Shown here: positions 43,183 through 52,538 of the stretch, piece after piece
Layout: every line of letters starts with the position of its first letter
How positions within the stretch are numbered: position 1 is the first letter of the stretch
Assembly: GCF_024266705.1 (NCBI RefSeq)
Contig: NZ_CP100757.1
Coordinates: forward strand, 248,001-312,000
Reading direction: 5' to 3'
DNA length: 64,000 nt
Source: Natrinema gelatinilyticum
Lineage (GTDB): Archaea; Halobacteriota; Halobacteria; Halobacteriales; Natrialbaceae
Position numbers and translations under genes: made by a program
The notes under the pieces: model-generated
Database searches by the model: none
What the model saw: the letters and a program-made list of their open reading frames with translations, nothing else
What the model was told of the DNA's origin: nothing

Positions 43183-43716
43183 TCAGGCAGGAATTAGATG
43201 CCCATCATTCTGGGAGAGCTGTCGAGCAAGCTCATACAGCCGAATCTCTCGAATAATGCCTTGCCACTCACTAACCGCAGTCATCTGTTCATGGACCATC
43301 TCGTGGTCGTCATTCTCGACAATCGAGACCGCTGTCGGGTCAGTGGTTCCGAACTGCTCCTCATACTCTGTGAGCTGTTTTTCGAGTGCTGCCACGCGGT
43401 CGATTATCTCGTCGATGGAGAGCTCATCTGCAATTTGGCTGGACTCCTGCCACTCGAGATACCCATCGTTTCGTTCGTACTGCGCGGGGCGGCTATCACG
43501 GTCTGCTCGAACGATACCCATCTCGGTCAGACGCTCGAGATGCTTTTTAGCGGCGTTCGGAGAGCAATCGGCAAGCTCCGCAATCTCGGTGTACGCGGTG
43601 GGCGATGTCACTCCAAGGGCAACATCGTAGACACGACCAAACGTGTCCGTACCCTCTTGCCACCGCCGCTGAGCAGCGTCAGATTCTGGGGCCGGATCGA
43701 ACTCAGTCATATCCAA
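43183..43716 (-). CDS. Winged-helix regulator (DUF7342-like), paralog of the T4SS-linked one
   Basis: 177 residues (ATG 43716, or ATG 43710 two codons later). 'TFGRVYDVALGVTSPTAYTEIAELADCSPNAAKKHLERLTEMGIVRADRDSRPAQYERNDGYLEWQESSQIADELSIDEIIDRVAALEKQLTEYEEQFGTTDP' is a winged helix followed by a coiled-coil segment. It shares its layout with the protein at 20.3-20.8 kb. It forms a two-gene unit with the following hypothetical gene. Confidence 0.75.
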   Translation of the reverse strand: MDMTEFDPAPESDAAQRRWQEGTDTFGRVYDVALGVTSPTAYTEIAELADCSPNAAKKHLERLTEMGIVRADRDSRPAQYERNDGYLEWQESSQIADELSIDEIIDRVAALEKQLTEYEEQFGTTDPTAVSIVENDDHEMVHEQMTAVSEWQGIIREIRLYELARQLSQNDGHLIPA

Positions 43717-43920
43717 CTGTACGTAGTCATGCTCAATATATGTTCGTATTTCTCAGATATGTGTGAGCAGAGATCCGATCTGCATAGGGCTCACACGGTA
43801 CCGAAACGCAGTCTCATATGGTCGCAGGCTGTCGAGTAGTCGAAGGCTTGCAAGTTTCCTTGGAATAGGACATACTACTGAGTCAAAACTTTTCTCACAC
43901 CAACCCGACACCCAAACCAA

Positions 43921-45102
43921 ATGCGGCATGACATCCGACAGTTGCAGGACACCTTGCTCGCTTCACAGTTTGCGTGCGTCCCATCTGGTCAGCGACGAAC
44001 CACGGACGACTTCGACCCAGCAGTGAAGGACGCCCATCCGGCCCGCTGTGACGACAACTATCGCTGCGACGAGGTTTGCTCAAACGGCAACGACCAAGCA
44101 GAGTGGAAACACGCAGTCCGCCGCGTCCAACAACAGCTCAAACGACAGGATGGAAGCCGAATCAGTGGTACCGAATCCAGTACATGGACCGTTGAACCAC
44201 CAGGCCTCTATCTGGTGCCCGTCTCGGACGAATGGCGACCGAAGTTCAAGAGAACGGTCAACTCACCAGTCACCACCGATGCGGACACCCCTGCGGTCAT
44301 CGAACCATTCCTCCCGGCTCGTATCTGGGGGACGACCGAGACCGAGAGTCCGGCAAAGCAGTCCTACATCCGTCGCCTGCGTCCGACCGACCACCTCCTG
44401 TTCTACGCTGACGGCGACTTTTTCGCCGCCGGCCAGGTCGGCCACATTTTCGAGAGTCCCGAAGTAGGCAACTGGCTGTGGAACCACACCGAAAGTCGCC
44501 ACGTCTTTACAGTCACGCGCTATCAGGACTGGGCACCGAGTATCGACGACGTCTGGGACCGACTGGATTACGGGAAACGAAAAGTCGTCAACGGATTCAT
44601 GCGCGTCGACGATGACCTCGTCGCCGATCTCCGACAGCACTTCGGGTCGCTTGACGCTGCACTCTTTGATGTGGAACCGGTCTCACTGGCGAGCCGTCTC
44701 GAGTCTCCGAAGCGAGTTACGACCGAGTACGACCGGATACAGCGTGACACAACGCAAGTGAACGAGTTGAAAGAGCGCTATCAGGACCGGTGTCAGGTGT
44801 GTAATGCTCGACTTGAGCAAGGAAATGGCGATGGATACTCAGAGGTACACCATATCAAGCCGCTTGGACGCCCACATGAGGGTCCGGACGCACCGTCAAA
44901 CATGCTTGTTCTCTGTCCGAACCACCACGCAGACTTCGACAACGGAATGCTTCGAGTAGACCCGGATAACCACTCGATTGAGCACCTGTACGACGACTCA
45001 GTTGACGGAAGGCGACTTGACAGACGACCTGACCACGAGATCCGTGCCGACCTTCTCGAGTACCACAATACCCATCTCTACCAAGGGAGCTCCGACCACT
45101 GA
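43921..45102 (+). CDS. EVE-like/HNH endonuclease, probable modification-dependent restriction enzyme
   Basis: 393 residues. Residues ~55-110 ('DQAEWKHAVRRVQQQLKRQDGSRISGTESSTWTV') resemble the winged-helix found at the N-terminus of Mrr-type restriction proteins. Residues ~150-255 ('RPTDHLLFYADGDFFAAGQVGHIFES', 'FTVTRYQDWAPSIDDVWDRLDYGKRKVVNGFMRVDDDLVADLRQHFGS') look like an EVE/PUA-type modified-base reader. The C-terminus is a clear HNH nuclease: 'YQDRCQVCNARL', 'YSEVHHIKPLGRPHEGPDAPSNMLVLCPNHHADFDNG' with CxxC, HH and CxxHH zinc and catalytic residues. Such architectures cut DNA carrying modified bases. No methyltransferase is adjacent, which fits a type IV-like, solitary enzyme. Confidence 0.8.
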   Translation: MRHDIRQLQDTLLASQFACVPSGQRRTTDDFDPAVKDAHPARCDDNYRCDEVCSNGNDQAEWKHAVRRVQQQLKRQDGSRISGTESSTWTVEPPGLYLVPVSDEWRPKFKRTVNSPVTTDADTPAVIEPFLPARIWGTTETESPAKQSYIRRLRPTDHLLFYADGDFFAAGQVGHIFESPEVGNWLWNHTESRHVFTVTRYQDWAPSIDDVWDRLDYGKRKVVNGFMRVDDDLVADLRQHFGSLDAALFDVEPVSLASRLESPKRVTTEYDRIQRDTTQVNELKERYQDRCQVCNARLEQGNGDGYSEVHHIKPLGRPHEGPDAPSNMLVLCPNHHADFDNGMLRVDPDNHSIEHLYDDSVDGRRLDRRPDHEIRADLLEYHNTHLYQGSSDH

Positions 45103-45452
45103 GCTGACGTGATCTTACATTGTACAATAACAACTAAACAAAATCAGTTATAGAAGCAACTGGCCTCTCACTCGATGAAGCGTAGATCGAGGTGCTGGAA
45201 ACCGCCTCAATGCGGTGGAGACTCAAGACCAGCAGTAACGTGGCGGTTTCTCGTCAGAGCAGACGCGATTCACGCCCGCCCTATTCGGCATTCGGTTCGG
45301 TTCCGACACGTATTGTCGGAACGCTCCCGCCTCACGGGAAGGGCGGGACTCTCTCGCTCTCAAAGGTAGATCGTTATCCGGAAACCACGGGCAATGTTCG
45401 ATTTGGATGATCGACTAGCCTGTTGACTGGCGTCGTTCCGCGAGCGAGATAC
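45103..45452. other. Intergenic region containing an orphan IS200/IS605-type end
   Basis: No gene. Besides the palindromic end at 45.26-45.36 kb, the stretch holds CGAGGTGCTGGAAACCGCC and similar GC-rich bits that may be a relic of the same mobile element. Confidence 0.4.
45257..45358. repeat. Orphan IS200/IS605-type palindromic end (LE-like), with nested hairpin
   Basis: GATTCACGCCCGCCC (about 45270) pairs with GGGCGGGACTCTCTCGC (about 45340-45358), enclosing a second hairpin (GGTTCCGACACG...TGTCGGAACG). The pattern matches the solo end at 16.99 kb. Confidence 0.5.
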
Positions 45453-45453
45453 A

Positions 45454-45463
45454 CTTTTTAAAG
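45454..45463 (+). promoter_or_regulatory. Possible TATA box of the acetone carboxylase operon
   Basis: CTTTTTAAAG lies about 95 nt before the acxA start in an otherwise GC-richer leader. It is the best archaeal TATA-like match in the interval. A transcript starting ~25 nt downstream would have a leader of about 70 nt. Not verified. Confidence 0.35.
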
Positions 45464-45557
45464 CGAAAACATATGTCATGCAGTGTCATTGGCCGTCGTC
45501 CATGTACAGCCACATTCGTGACAAGGAATAACTTACCACACGGTATCGCAGCTGTTG

Positions 45558-47729
45558 ATGGCAAGTTCAGAAGGCGATCCCATAGCACAACACGACGCAC
45601 AGATCCTGTCGATCGATGCTGGCGGGACGATGACTGATACGTTCCTCATGGACTCGAATGGCGAGTTTACTGTGGGGAAGGCAAAAACCACGCCGGACGA
45701 CGAATCGCGAGGGTTCATTAAGTCCTCCCAAGACGCCCTCAAGGACTGGGAGATGAGCGTTGAGGAGGGGTTCCCAGACCTTGTGTCGACGGTCTACTCC
45801 GGCACAGCGATGCTTAACCGGCTGGTCGAACGGGAAAGCGAGGTCGATGTCGGCATCCTCATCACAGGCGGGATGGAGGACACACTGCGGATGGGACGTG
45901 GCCGCCAGTCGTACACTGGCTACTCCTATTCTGACCGACTTCACGTCAACACGCACAAACATCCCGAGCCGCTGATCCCGCGCAATCGAATTCGCGGCGT
46001 TCGAGAGCGAATCGACGTTAAGGGGAACCCACTCGTTCCACTGTACGAAGACGACGTGCGCGAAGGGGTCAACGATCTGCTCGACCAGGGCGTCGACCAC
46101 ATCGTCGTCATGTTCCTCCACTCCTACAAAAACGGGAAGCACGAACACCGGACCGCCGAGATTGCGCGTGAGATCATCGACGAGCAGGGGGCAGAGACGT
46201 CGGTCATGCTCTCGAGCGAGTACTACCCGACGCTCAAGGAGTCGGAGCGGCTGAACACAGTGACGGCGGAGGCGTTCGCCGCCGAGCCATCGCGGGACCA
46301 GCTCTCGAACATTCAGGAGGCCGTCGACGAGCAGGGCGGCAACGTCGGTGTGCGGGTGATGGCGAGTCACGGCGGAACGATCGACATCAACGCAAACGAG
46401 CTGGCGCGAACGTTGATCTCTGGGCCGATTGGGGGCATGATCGGAGCGAACTACTTCGGTCAGAAACTCGACTACAACAATCTCGTCTGTACCGACATCG
46501 GCGGTACCAGCTTCGACATGGGCATCATCATCGACAACGACTGGCGGATTGATTACAGCCCGGAAATGGCTCGACTGCTCCTGTCGCTACCGATGGTGAA
46601 CATGGAAAGCGTTGGTGCAGGGACTGGGAGCTATGTGCGGGTGAATCCCACATTCGACAAGATCGAACTCGGTCCCGAAAGCGCCGGTGACAAGGTCGGC
46701 GTGAGCGCAGTCGAAACCAACGTTGAGACGGTGACAGTGACGGACTGTCACGTCGCGATGGGGTGGATCAACCCAGAGAACTTCCTGGGCGGCGACATGC
46801 CGATCGACCGGGACATTGCCAAACAAGAGATTAAAGAGCAGATTGCCGACCCGCTCGATATGGGTGTCTATGAGGCGGCCCAGGGCGTCATCGACATCCT
46901 CGAGAGCAAGTTGCGCAACGACCTTGAGGCCGTCGTGACCGGCGAAGGGTACGCACCATCGAACTTCAAGTGCCTCTCCTACGGCGGTGGCGGTCCAGTG
47001 CATACGGCAGGATACACGAAGGACCTCGGCTTCGATGAGGTGCTCATTCCCGAGTGGGCGGCTGGGTTCTCGGCCTTTGGCTGTGGCGCAGCGGACTACG
47101 AGTACCGCTATGACCAGACGACCAGTATCGATATCGATCCTGACCTCTCGATGGAGGAGGCTGCGGCGACCGCCGGCGAGGCGCTGACAGAAGTCTGGAA
47201 GAGCCTCGAGCAGAAGGTCGAAAACGAGTTCGAGAACAGCAACATCGGCCGTGACGAGATCGACTTCCAGTACAACATCCTCGGCCAGTACCAGGGCCAA
47301 CTCAACAGTATCGACATCGAGTCTCCGGTTGGGCGCGTCGATTCGCCGCAGAAACTCGAGCGGCTGCTGGATACCTTCGAAGAGGGATACCGCCGACAGT
47401 ACTCCGAGGAGGCCCGCTCGCCGGAACTTGGACACACTGTCACACAAGCATCCGTCCGCGGTGTCCGCGATGTCGTCAAGCCAGAAATCCCAACGGAGGT
47501 GTTACAGGGACCGGAGCCGCCTGCAGACGCTTACAAGGATACACGAGAGGCATATTGGGACGGCGAGTGGCTGGACACAAAGATTTACGACCTACACGCG
47601 CTCCAGCCTGGCAACGAACTCAGCGGCCCGGCGATCCTGGAGGGCGCTGCCACGACGTACGCGTTACCACCAGATTGTGAGACACGGTTAGACGAACACC
47701 GTGTCCACCATCTCACCACGAGTGAATAG
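45558..47729 (+). CDS. acxA: Acetone carboxylase beta-type subunit (AcxA; hydantoinase A/oxoprolinase family)
   Basis: 723 residues from ATG 45558 (a TTG one codon earlier is less likely). The N-terminal ATP-binding fold begins 'ILSIDAGGTMTDTFLM' (about 16-31) and the second phosphate motif is 'LVCTDIGGTSFDMGIII' (about 310-326). 'SYGGGGPVHTAGYTKDLGFDEVLIPEWAAGFSAFGCGAADYEY' is the end of the HyuA domain. Length and the following HyuB-like and gamma-like genes identify acetone carboxylase rather than hydantoinase. The subunit phosphorylates acetone and bicarbonate with ATP, feeding the metal-containing partner. It lies 144 nt ahead of acxB. Confidence 0.85.
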   Translation: MASSEGDPIAQHDAQILSIDAGGTMTDTFLMDSNGEFTVGKAKTTPDDESRGFIKSSQDALKDWEMSVEEGFPDLVSTVYSGTAMLNRLVERESEVDVGILITGGMEDTLRMGRGRQSYTGYSYSDRLHVNTHKHPEPLIPRNRIRGVRERIDVKGNPLVPLYEDDVREGVNDLLDQGVDHIVVMFLHSYKNGKHEHRTAEIAREIIDEQGAETSVMLSSEYYPTLKESERLNTVTAEAFAAEPSRDQLSNIQEAVDEQGGNVGVRVMASHGGTIDINANELARTLISGPIGGMIGANYFGQKLDYNNLVCTDIGGTSFDMGIIIDNDWRIDYSPEMARLLLSLPMVNMESVGAGTGSYVRVNPTFDKIELGPESAGDKVGVSAVETNVETVTVTDCHVAMGWINPENFLGGDMPIDRDIAKQEIKEQIADPLDMGVYEAAQGVIDILESKLRNDLEAVVTGEGYAPSNFKCLSYGGGGPVHTAGYTKDLGFDEVLIPEWAAGFSAFGCGAADYEYRYDQTTSIDIDPDLSMEEAAATAGEALTEVWKSLEQKVENEFENSNIGRDEIDFQYNILGQYQGQLNSIDIESPVGRVDSPQKLERLLDTFEEGYRRQYSEEARSPELGHTVTQASVRGVRDVVKPEIPTEVLQGPEPPADAYKDTREAYWDGEWLDTKIYDLHALQPGNELSGPAILEGAATTYALPPDCETRLDEHRVHHLTTSE

Positions 47730-47873
47730 CGCGAGAAATTGATTTCGTACGGAGATGCATCTGCCCATCTCCGTGACCGCTGCTCTCAAGCTCGGTCGAC
47801 CGGTGTGGCAGGTGCACTGTACGAGCTCGCATCTGGCTCTGAACAGATGTGACGAAATCAGCACAAATACACC

Positions 47874-50396
47874 ATGAGTACGGAACCAGATGAGGGGGTA
47901 AGCTTTCCCCGAATGCGACGCGAGAAGGAAACGGTCTACGAACAACAAGAAGAGGGTGTCGGCATCGGCTGGGACGGCCAGACGCTTCGTAAGCAGTTCG
48001 AAGACCTCGAGGAAAAAACCGAAGAGACGGGCCACTACGCCGGCTTCGAAAAACTCGAGCTGAAACAGAACAATCCAATCGAGTACGAACAGATGTTCGC
48101 CCAGCTCCGTGGCGACCTCGTGAACGCACGTGAAACCTCAAAGGAGGTCGCTGCGACGCCGATCGTCGAGCAAGAGGGTGAGCTGTGCTACGGTCTCTTT
48201 ACCCCGGAAGGCGACTCGATCGCCGTCTCGACGGGGATCATCGTGCACATCCACACGATGAGCGAAGCGATCAAGTACATGATCAACCACGATTACGAGG
48301 AGAGTCCCGGCATCGAGCCTGGCGATATCTTCGTGAACAACGATACCCACGTCGGTGACGTTCACGCATGCGACATCATGACGCTCATCCCCATCTTCCA
48401 TGATGGAGAGCTCATCGCCTGGGCTGGCGGCGTGAATCACGTCATCGATACCGGTGCGATCGGGCCTGGGAGTATGAACGTCTCGCAAGCCTCCCGTTTC
48501 GGCGATGGGGCCTACTACACGGCCCGTAAGGTCGGCGAGGATCTCAAACTGTACAACTCCTGGAAGAAAGATTACCCGGACAAGACGCGGACGCCGGACT
48601 TCCTCAAACTCGATGAACGGACACGGATGACCGGCTGTCTGATGATTCGCGATGCGGTCAAAGACATCATTGACGAGTACGGTGTCGAGCAGTTCAAACA
48701 GCTCTCGCGAGAAGCGATCGAGGACGGTCGCCGGGGCTTCCGAAACCGCATCAAGAAGACGATGCTGCCCGGTACCTATCGCGGTGCCTCGTTCGTCGAC
48801 GCCCTCTACGAGGGACAGGACAACCTGACTCGTGCGTACGCGAACGAAAACCACCTCATGCACGCCCCCTCGGAGCTTCACGTCCGGGAGGATGGCTCGT
48901 TCCAGGTTTCCTTCGAGGGCGCGAACAAGTGGGGCTGGCATCCGTACAACTGCACACCCGCGGCAATCCAGGGCGGCATCTGGGTGATGCTTACCCAGAC
49001 GGTGATCCCGAACTCGAACGTCAACGACGGCGCCTACTACAGCTGTGACTTCCACTTGCCGGTCGGCTCATGGGCCAACACCCAGAATACGGAGACGGCC
49101 CACGCCTACGCCTGGCACTTCCTCGTGTCAGCGTGGGCACCGCTCTGGCAACACCTCTCACGGGGCTACTACTCGCGCGGCTTCTGGGAAGAGATCAATG
49201 CCGGCAACGCAAATACCTCGAACTGGCTGCAGGGCGGCGGTATCGACCAGTTCGACAAACTCCACGCCGTCAACTCCTTCGAGTCGGCCTGTGAGGGTGT
49301 CGGTGCTCGGTATGTCGAAGACGGCGAGCCACACGCCGCGGCGATCTGGAACCCGGAAGGCGACATGGGTGACGCCGAGGTTTGGGAGATGACCGAGCCG
49401 CTGCCGTTCCTGGGACGAGCCGTCAAGCCGAACACGGGCGGCGCGGGCCGTCGTGCGGGTGGTGCCGGCTTCGAATCGATGCGAACTGTCAAAGACGTCA
49501 GCAGGTGGTTGCTCTACGAGATGGGCAACGGCTACATGACCAGCGACGGTGGCCTCTTCGGTGGCTACCCTGCCGCATCAGGCTACATCCTCAACGCCCA
49601 GAACACCGACCTCGAGGAGCGCTTCGAGAACCAGGACGACTACCCACAGCACGACCTCGACCCCGAGAGCGGTGACTTCGAATCCAAGATCAACGGCGAC
49701 ATCACCCGTCGTCCGGAGGGGATTAGTACGCCCAAGGAGTTCGACGACTACGACATGTACCTGAACTACCTCCGTGGTGGTTCAGGACTCGGCGACCCCC
49801 TAGAGCGTGACCCCGAGGATGTCGTTGCGGACATCCACGATGGGTACGTGCTCCCACGTCACGCCAAGGACGCCTACGCAGTCGTCGTCGAGAAGGTTGA
49901 CGACGAGGCCAGGCACAACTCCGCCGTCCAAGGCGAGTGGGAATTCGACGAGGACGCGACCGAGGAACTCCGCGAAGAGCGGATGCAAGAACGTGCTGAG
50001 ACGGCCCAGCCGGTCACGGAGTGGTATGACGAACAACGCGAACGCGTCCGTACCGAGAAGGACCTCATCGACGACGTCAAGAAGACCTACGAAAGCAGCA
50101 TACGGATGAGCAAGCAGTTCGCCGACTTCTACCACGACTTCTGGGACCTGCCCGAGGACTTTGAATTCACGCTGAGCGAGAAGGCGCAGAAATCGCTCGA
50201 GAACCGATTCAAGTCTGGGCTTAAACAGAAGTGGGACAACCCAACGAAGGGCCACGAGACATGGCTCGGCGTCGGCCGCGACGACGAGCCGGAAGTGCCC
50301 TACACTTGGACGGCCGATCGGACGATTCAGAACTTGCCGACGCCTGACGCATCGTTCAGCGACATGACCGCAGAACCAGCAACGGACGACGACTAA
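47874..50396 (+). CDS. acxB: Acetone carboxylase alpha-type subunit (AcxB; hydantoinase B family), copy 1
   Basis: 840 residues. Hallmarks of the HyuB-like subunit include 'RGDLVNARETSKEVAATPIVEQEGELCYGLFTPEGDSIAVSTGIIVHIHTMSEAIKYMI', 'GDIFVNNDTHVGDVHACDIMTLIPIFHDGELIAWAGGVNHVIDTGAIGPGSMN' (His/Asp-rich metal region) and 'NEIGNANTSNWLQGGG'-like glycine segments ('INAGNANTSNWLQGGGIDQF'). In known acetone carboxylases this subunit carries the Mn site where acetone and phosphorylated bicarbonate are joined to acetoacetate. It is followed after 16 nt by acxC. Two long patches are almost identical to the second acxB copy at 52.5-55.0 kb. Confidence 0.88.
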   Translation: MSTEPDEGVSFPRMRREKETVYEQQEEGVGIGWDGQTLRKQFEDLEEKTEETGHYAGFEKLELKQNNPIEYEQMFAQLRGDLVNARETSKEVAATPIVEQEGELCYGLFTPEGDSIAVSTGIIVHIHTMSEAIKYMINHDYEESPGIEPGDIFVNNDTHVGDVHACDIMTLIPIFHDGELIAWAGGVNHVIDTGAIGPGSMNVSQASRFGDGAYYTARKVGEDLKLYNSWKKDYPDKTRTPDFLKLDERTRMTGCLMIRDAVKDIIDEYGVEQFKQLSREAIEDGRRGFRNRIKKTMLPGTYRGASFVDALYEGQDNLTRAYANENHLMHAPSELHVREDGSFQVSFEGANKWGWHPYNCTPAAIQGGIWVMLTQTVIPNSNVNDGAYYSCDFHLPVGSWANTQNTETAHAYAWHFLVSAWAPLWQHLSRGYYSRGFWEEINAGNANTSNWLQGGGIDQFDKLHAVNSFESACEGVGARYVEDGEPHAAAIWNPEGDMGDAEVWEMTEPLPFLGRAVKPNTGGAGRRAGGAGFESMRTVKDVSRWLLYEMGNGYMTSDGGLFGGYPAASGYILNAQNTDLEERFENQDDYPQHDLDPESGDFESKINGDITRRPEGISTPKEFDDYDMYLNYLRGGSGLGDPLERDPEDVVADIHDGYVLPRHAKDAYAVVVEKVDDEARHNSAVQGEWEFDEDATEELREERMQERAETAQPVTEWYDEQRERVRTEKDLIDDVKKTYESSIRMSKQFADFYHDFWDLPEDFEFTLSEKAQKSLENRFKSGLKQKWDNPTKGHETWLGVGRDDEPEVPYTWTADRTIQNLPTPDASFSDMTAEPATDDD
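49081..49598 (+). repeat. acxB patches near-identical to the second acxB copy
   Basis: Positions 49081-49336 match 53746-54001 with two differences, and 49461-49598 match 54126-54263 with none, while the 124 nt between them differ at about 29 sites. Outside these patches the two genes differ throughout, so recent gene conversion is likely. Confidence 0.75.
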
Positions 50397-50412
50397 TACG
50401 AGGTGACTACCA

Positions 50413-50928
50413 ATGCCAGAATCATACCCACGCGAACACATCGAGGACCTGGTCGACGACAACCTCGAGTGGAATCAGCTGCACGACATGATGAGCGACT
50501 TCAAGGACGCGGACCGATTCCAGCAGGTCCGGGATGTCCTGCAAGAACGAGTCGATTGGGACGACCCGATCATCATCCCCTATGCAGACCATCTGTACGT
50601 GGTCGCGAAACCGGACAAGAGATGGGTGATCAAGTGCGACTGTGGCCATGAGTTCTGTGAACACGACAAGAACTGGAAGATGGACGCACTCATCAACGTC
50701 CGCGACTCCGAGGAGGCGTACCTCGAGATTTACCCGGAAGATATGCACCCTCATCCAGACTACATGGAGCTGCGTGAGTTCTTCTGTCCAGGCTGTAACA
50801 CGCTGCTCGAGGTGACGAACGTCATGCCGGGCTATCCGCTCATCCACGAGTTCGAGCCTGACATTGAGACGTTCTACAACGAGTGGATCGAGGAGCCAAT
50901 TCCGACGCCGGAGCGCGAATCAGCGTAA
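50413..50928 (+). CDS. acxC: Acetone carboxylase gamma-type subunit (AcxC)
   Basis: 171 residues. 'WVIKCDCGHEFCEHDKNWKMDALINVRDSEEAYLEIYPEDMHPHPDYMELREFFCPGCNTLLEVTNVMPGYPLIHEFEPDIETFYNEWI' is typical of the small subunit of acetone carboxylase, with Cys pairs (CDCG...C, CPGC) fit for zinc. It completes a minimal acxABC operon. The size agrees with the ~19-20 kDa gamma subunits. Confidence 0.88.
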   Translation: MPESYPREHIEDLVDDNLEWNQLHDMMSDFKDADRFQQVRDVLQERVDWDDPIIIPYADHLYVVAKPDKRWVIKCDCGHEFCEHDKNWKMDALINVRDSEEAYLEIYPEDMHPHPDYMELREFFCPGCNTLLEVTNVMPGYPLIHEFEPDIETFYNEWIEEPIPTPERESA

Positions 50929-50979
50929 TCTCCCGAGAGATCCCTTTCCGTTCTGCACGATCTGGTCACGTGATGGACT

Positions 50980-51183
50980 ATGATAGAAAAGAACACTCTG
51001 ACACTTAGGCAGCTCCACGACTCGGTACTCAGCTGGTACGAGACCGCCCCAGCCGTCACGTCACTGCGTCAGGGTGCCGGTGATGTGTCCGTCGCGTTTC
51101 TCGAGCAACGAGCTGTCAACGAGATTCGAGTGGAAATCATCGAGTACCAGACACGTCCGACAAAATTCTCGGGAACGGTATGA
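50980..51183 (+). CDS. Possible small protein, unknown
   Basis: 67 residues from the ATG at 50980: 'MIEKNTLTLRQLHDSVLSWYETAPAVTSLRQGAGDVSVAFLEQRAVNEIRVEIIEY'. The composition is protein-like, but there is no family match and it lies in a 460-nt gap between acxC and the regulator, so it may be a chance frame. The rest of the gap (51184-51387) shows no gene. Confidence 0.3.
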   Translation: MIEKNTLTLRQLHDSVLSWYETAPAVTSLRQGAGDVSVAFLEQRAVNEIRVEIIEYQTRPTKFSGTV

Positions 51184-51387
51184 GTTTTATGAGAGGCTTG
51201 CATATGTCACACACAGTCGTGACAATTGTCAACGATGACACTCCTGTTGAAGGACGTACTGATATACTAATCAAGGACTATCGGCCAATACTAATCGATG
51301 CTCGTATGGATTTATGACGGACCGTCGATAGAAGAATGCGAACAACCGAATTCGCGACGATAGACGGCAGGCGAACACGCTAAAGAG

Positions 51388-52068
51388 ATGCTTCGAATCG
51401 AATTCCAGATCGGATTAGCGGGGATCTCGTCAAACCTTTTTGATATCGACGAGCCAGTCAAGAGTATCGAAATAGACAATGCGCTGCCAGTCTCTGGTGA
51501 TATGGTTTTCCTCTTCTTATCAATTAAATTCAATTCTGAAATTACAGCAGACCGCCTGTCGGACGAAATATCAGCCATGAATGTAGTTGACGTCACGCAA
51601 GCGGAACTGAACCATCACATCTACTATCTCGGTGTGATGGCGAACCTTTCCGACGCTTCTGTTCTGTCACTGTTAACCGAAAATCAGGCGATCCCACACC
51701 GAATAGTCGGGAAGAACGCCCATCTCGAGGTGATGGCGTCCGTTCGCGATTGGAACCATCTCAAGGAAGTAGCCGACGCGATTGAAACGGAACACGGGTC
51801 GCTCGAACTGATCGGAACGACCCAGACCGAAAGCATCGGATTTCCACTTGGAGGGAACAAAATCAAGCAGAGCATGTCTGGGAAATTATCCGAAGAACAG
51901 TTGGAGGTACTTGAGACGGCCTATCAGATGGGGTATTTCAAGGTGCCACAGGAGGTGACAGCGGAGGAGATCGCGAGCGAATTGGACATCAGTCGTTCGA
52001 CGCTTTCCGCGCGCCTTCGCCGCGTCGAGCATAACTTTTGCGCACTTCTCTTTGGTCCGCAAGAATGA
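51388..52068 (+). CDS. Bat-type (HTH_10) transcriptional regulator
   Basis: 226 residues. The C-terminal HTH_10 domain reads 'GKLSEEQLEVLETAYQMGYFKVPQEVTAEEIASELDISRSTLSARLRRVEHNFCALLF' (about 165-222), the hallmark of bacterio-opsin activator-like haloarchaeal regulators. The N-terminal domain shows a mixed alpha/beta sensor-like pattern with no known cofactor motif. Its placement between the acx operon and the second acxB suggests that it controls ketone utilisation. Its stop overlaps the next start (ATGA). Confidence 0.85.
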   Translation: MLRIEFQIGLAGISSNLFDIDEPVKSIEIDNALPVSGDMVFLFLSIKFNSEITADRLSDEISAMNVVDVTQAELNHHIYYLGVMANLSDASVLSLLTENQAIPHRIVGKNAHLEVMASVRDWNHLKEVADAIETEHGSLELIGTTQTESIGFPLGGNKIKQSMSGKLSEEQLEVLETAYQMGYFKVPQEVTAEEIASELDISRSTLSARLRRVEHNFCALLFGPQE

Positions 52069-52463
52069 CGACGATCATCCTCATCAAATCAGTTGAACAC
52101 CACGCGTCCATTCGAGAGATCCTCGGATCGGTCGTAGATGACGGTGAACGAGTCCATTTTCTCAGACTGCCGACTGTCCGGTGTCTCGGTCCACTCATTC
52201 AAGAAGTGAACCCAATGCTCAACTACGGGGTAGACTACACGATCACCCCGCTTCCTAAGGGATACGACGTGTCGACACTTGTCGAGTTCGCGACCGAATT
52301 CGACGCAAATCGAATCTGTATCGGTATTACCGACCGAACGCTGACCGGCAAGGCTCGGATTGACGATCTAACGCAATCGATTTTACTCTACGACGATATC
52401 TCAGGCGACTTCGTCGTCGGCGAACACGCGATCATTCTGGAGGACCTCGAATATGGAGACTGA
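52065..52463 (+). CDS. UspA-like universal stress protein
   Basis: 132 residues from ATG 52065, in 4-nt overlap with the regulator gene. 'TTIILIKSVEHHASIREILGSVVDDGERVHFLRLP' is a USP-like first strand and helix. 'LVEFATEFDANRICIGITDRTLTGKARIDDLTQSILLYDDISGDFVVGE' recalls the C-terminal USP pattern, although the nucleotide-binding G-2x-G-9x-G motif is not fully kept. It probably has a stress-related or regulatory role linked to the neighbour. Confidence 0.6.
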   Translation: MTTIILIKSVEHHASIREILGSVVDDGERVHFLRLPTVRCLGPLIQEVNPMLNYGVDYTITPLPKGYDVSTLVEFATEFDANRICIGITDRTLTGKARIDDLTQSILLYDDISGDFVVGEHAIILEDLEYGD

Positions 52464-52538
52464 CTGTACGCGACTGTCACGAATCCGCGTTACCCCACGA
52501 ACACCAATCCGCTAAACCTATACATTACCCAGAGATTC

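Noticed and set aside
46587-49055. Long minus-strand frames opposite acxA and acxB
   Set aside because: The plus-strand genes are unmistakable; opposite frames follow codon-phase mirroring.
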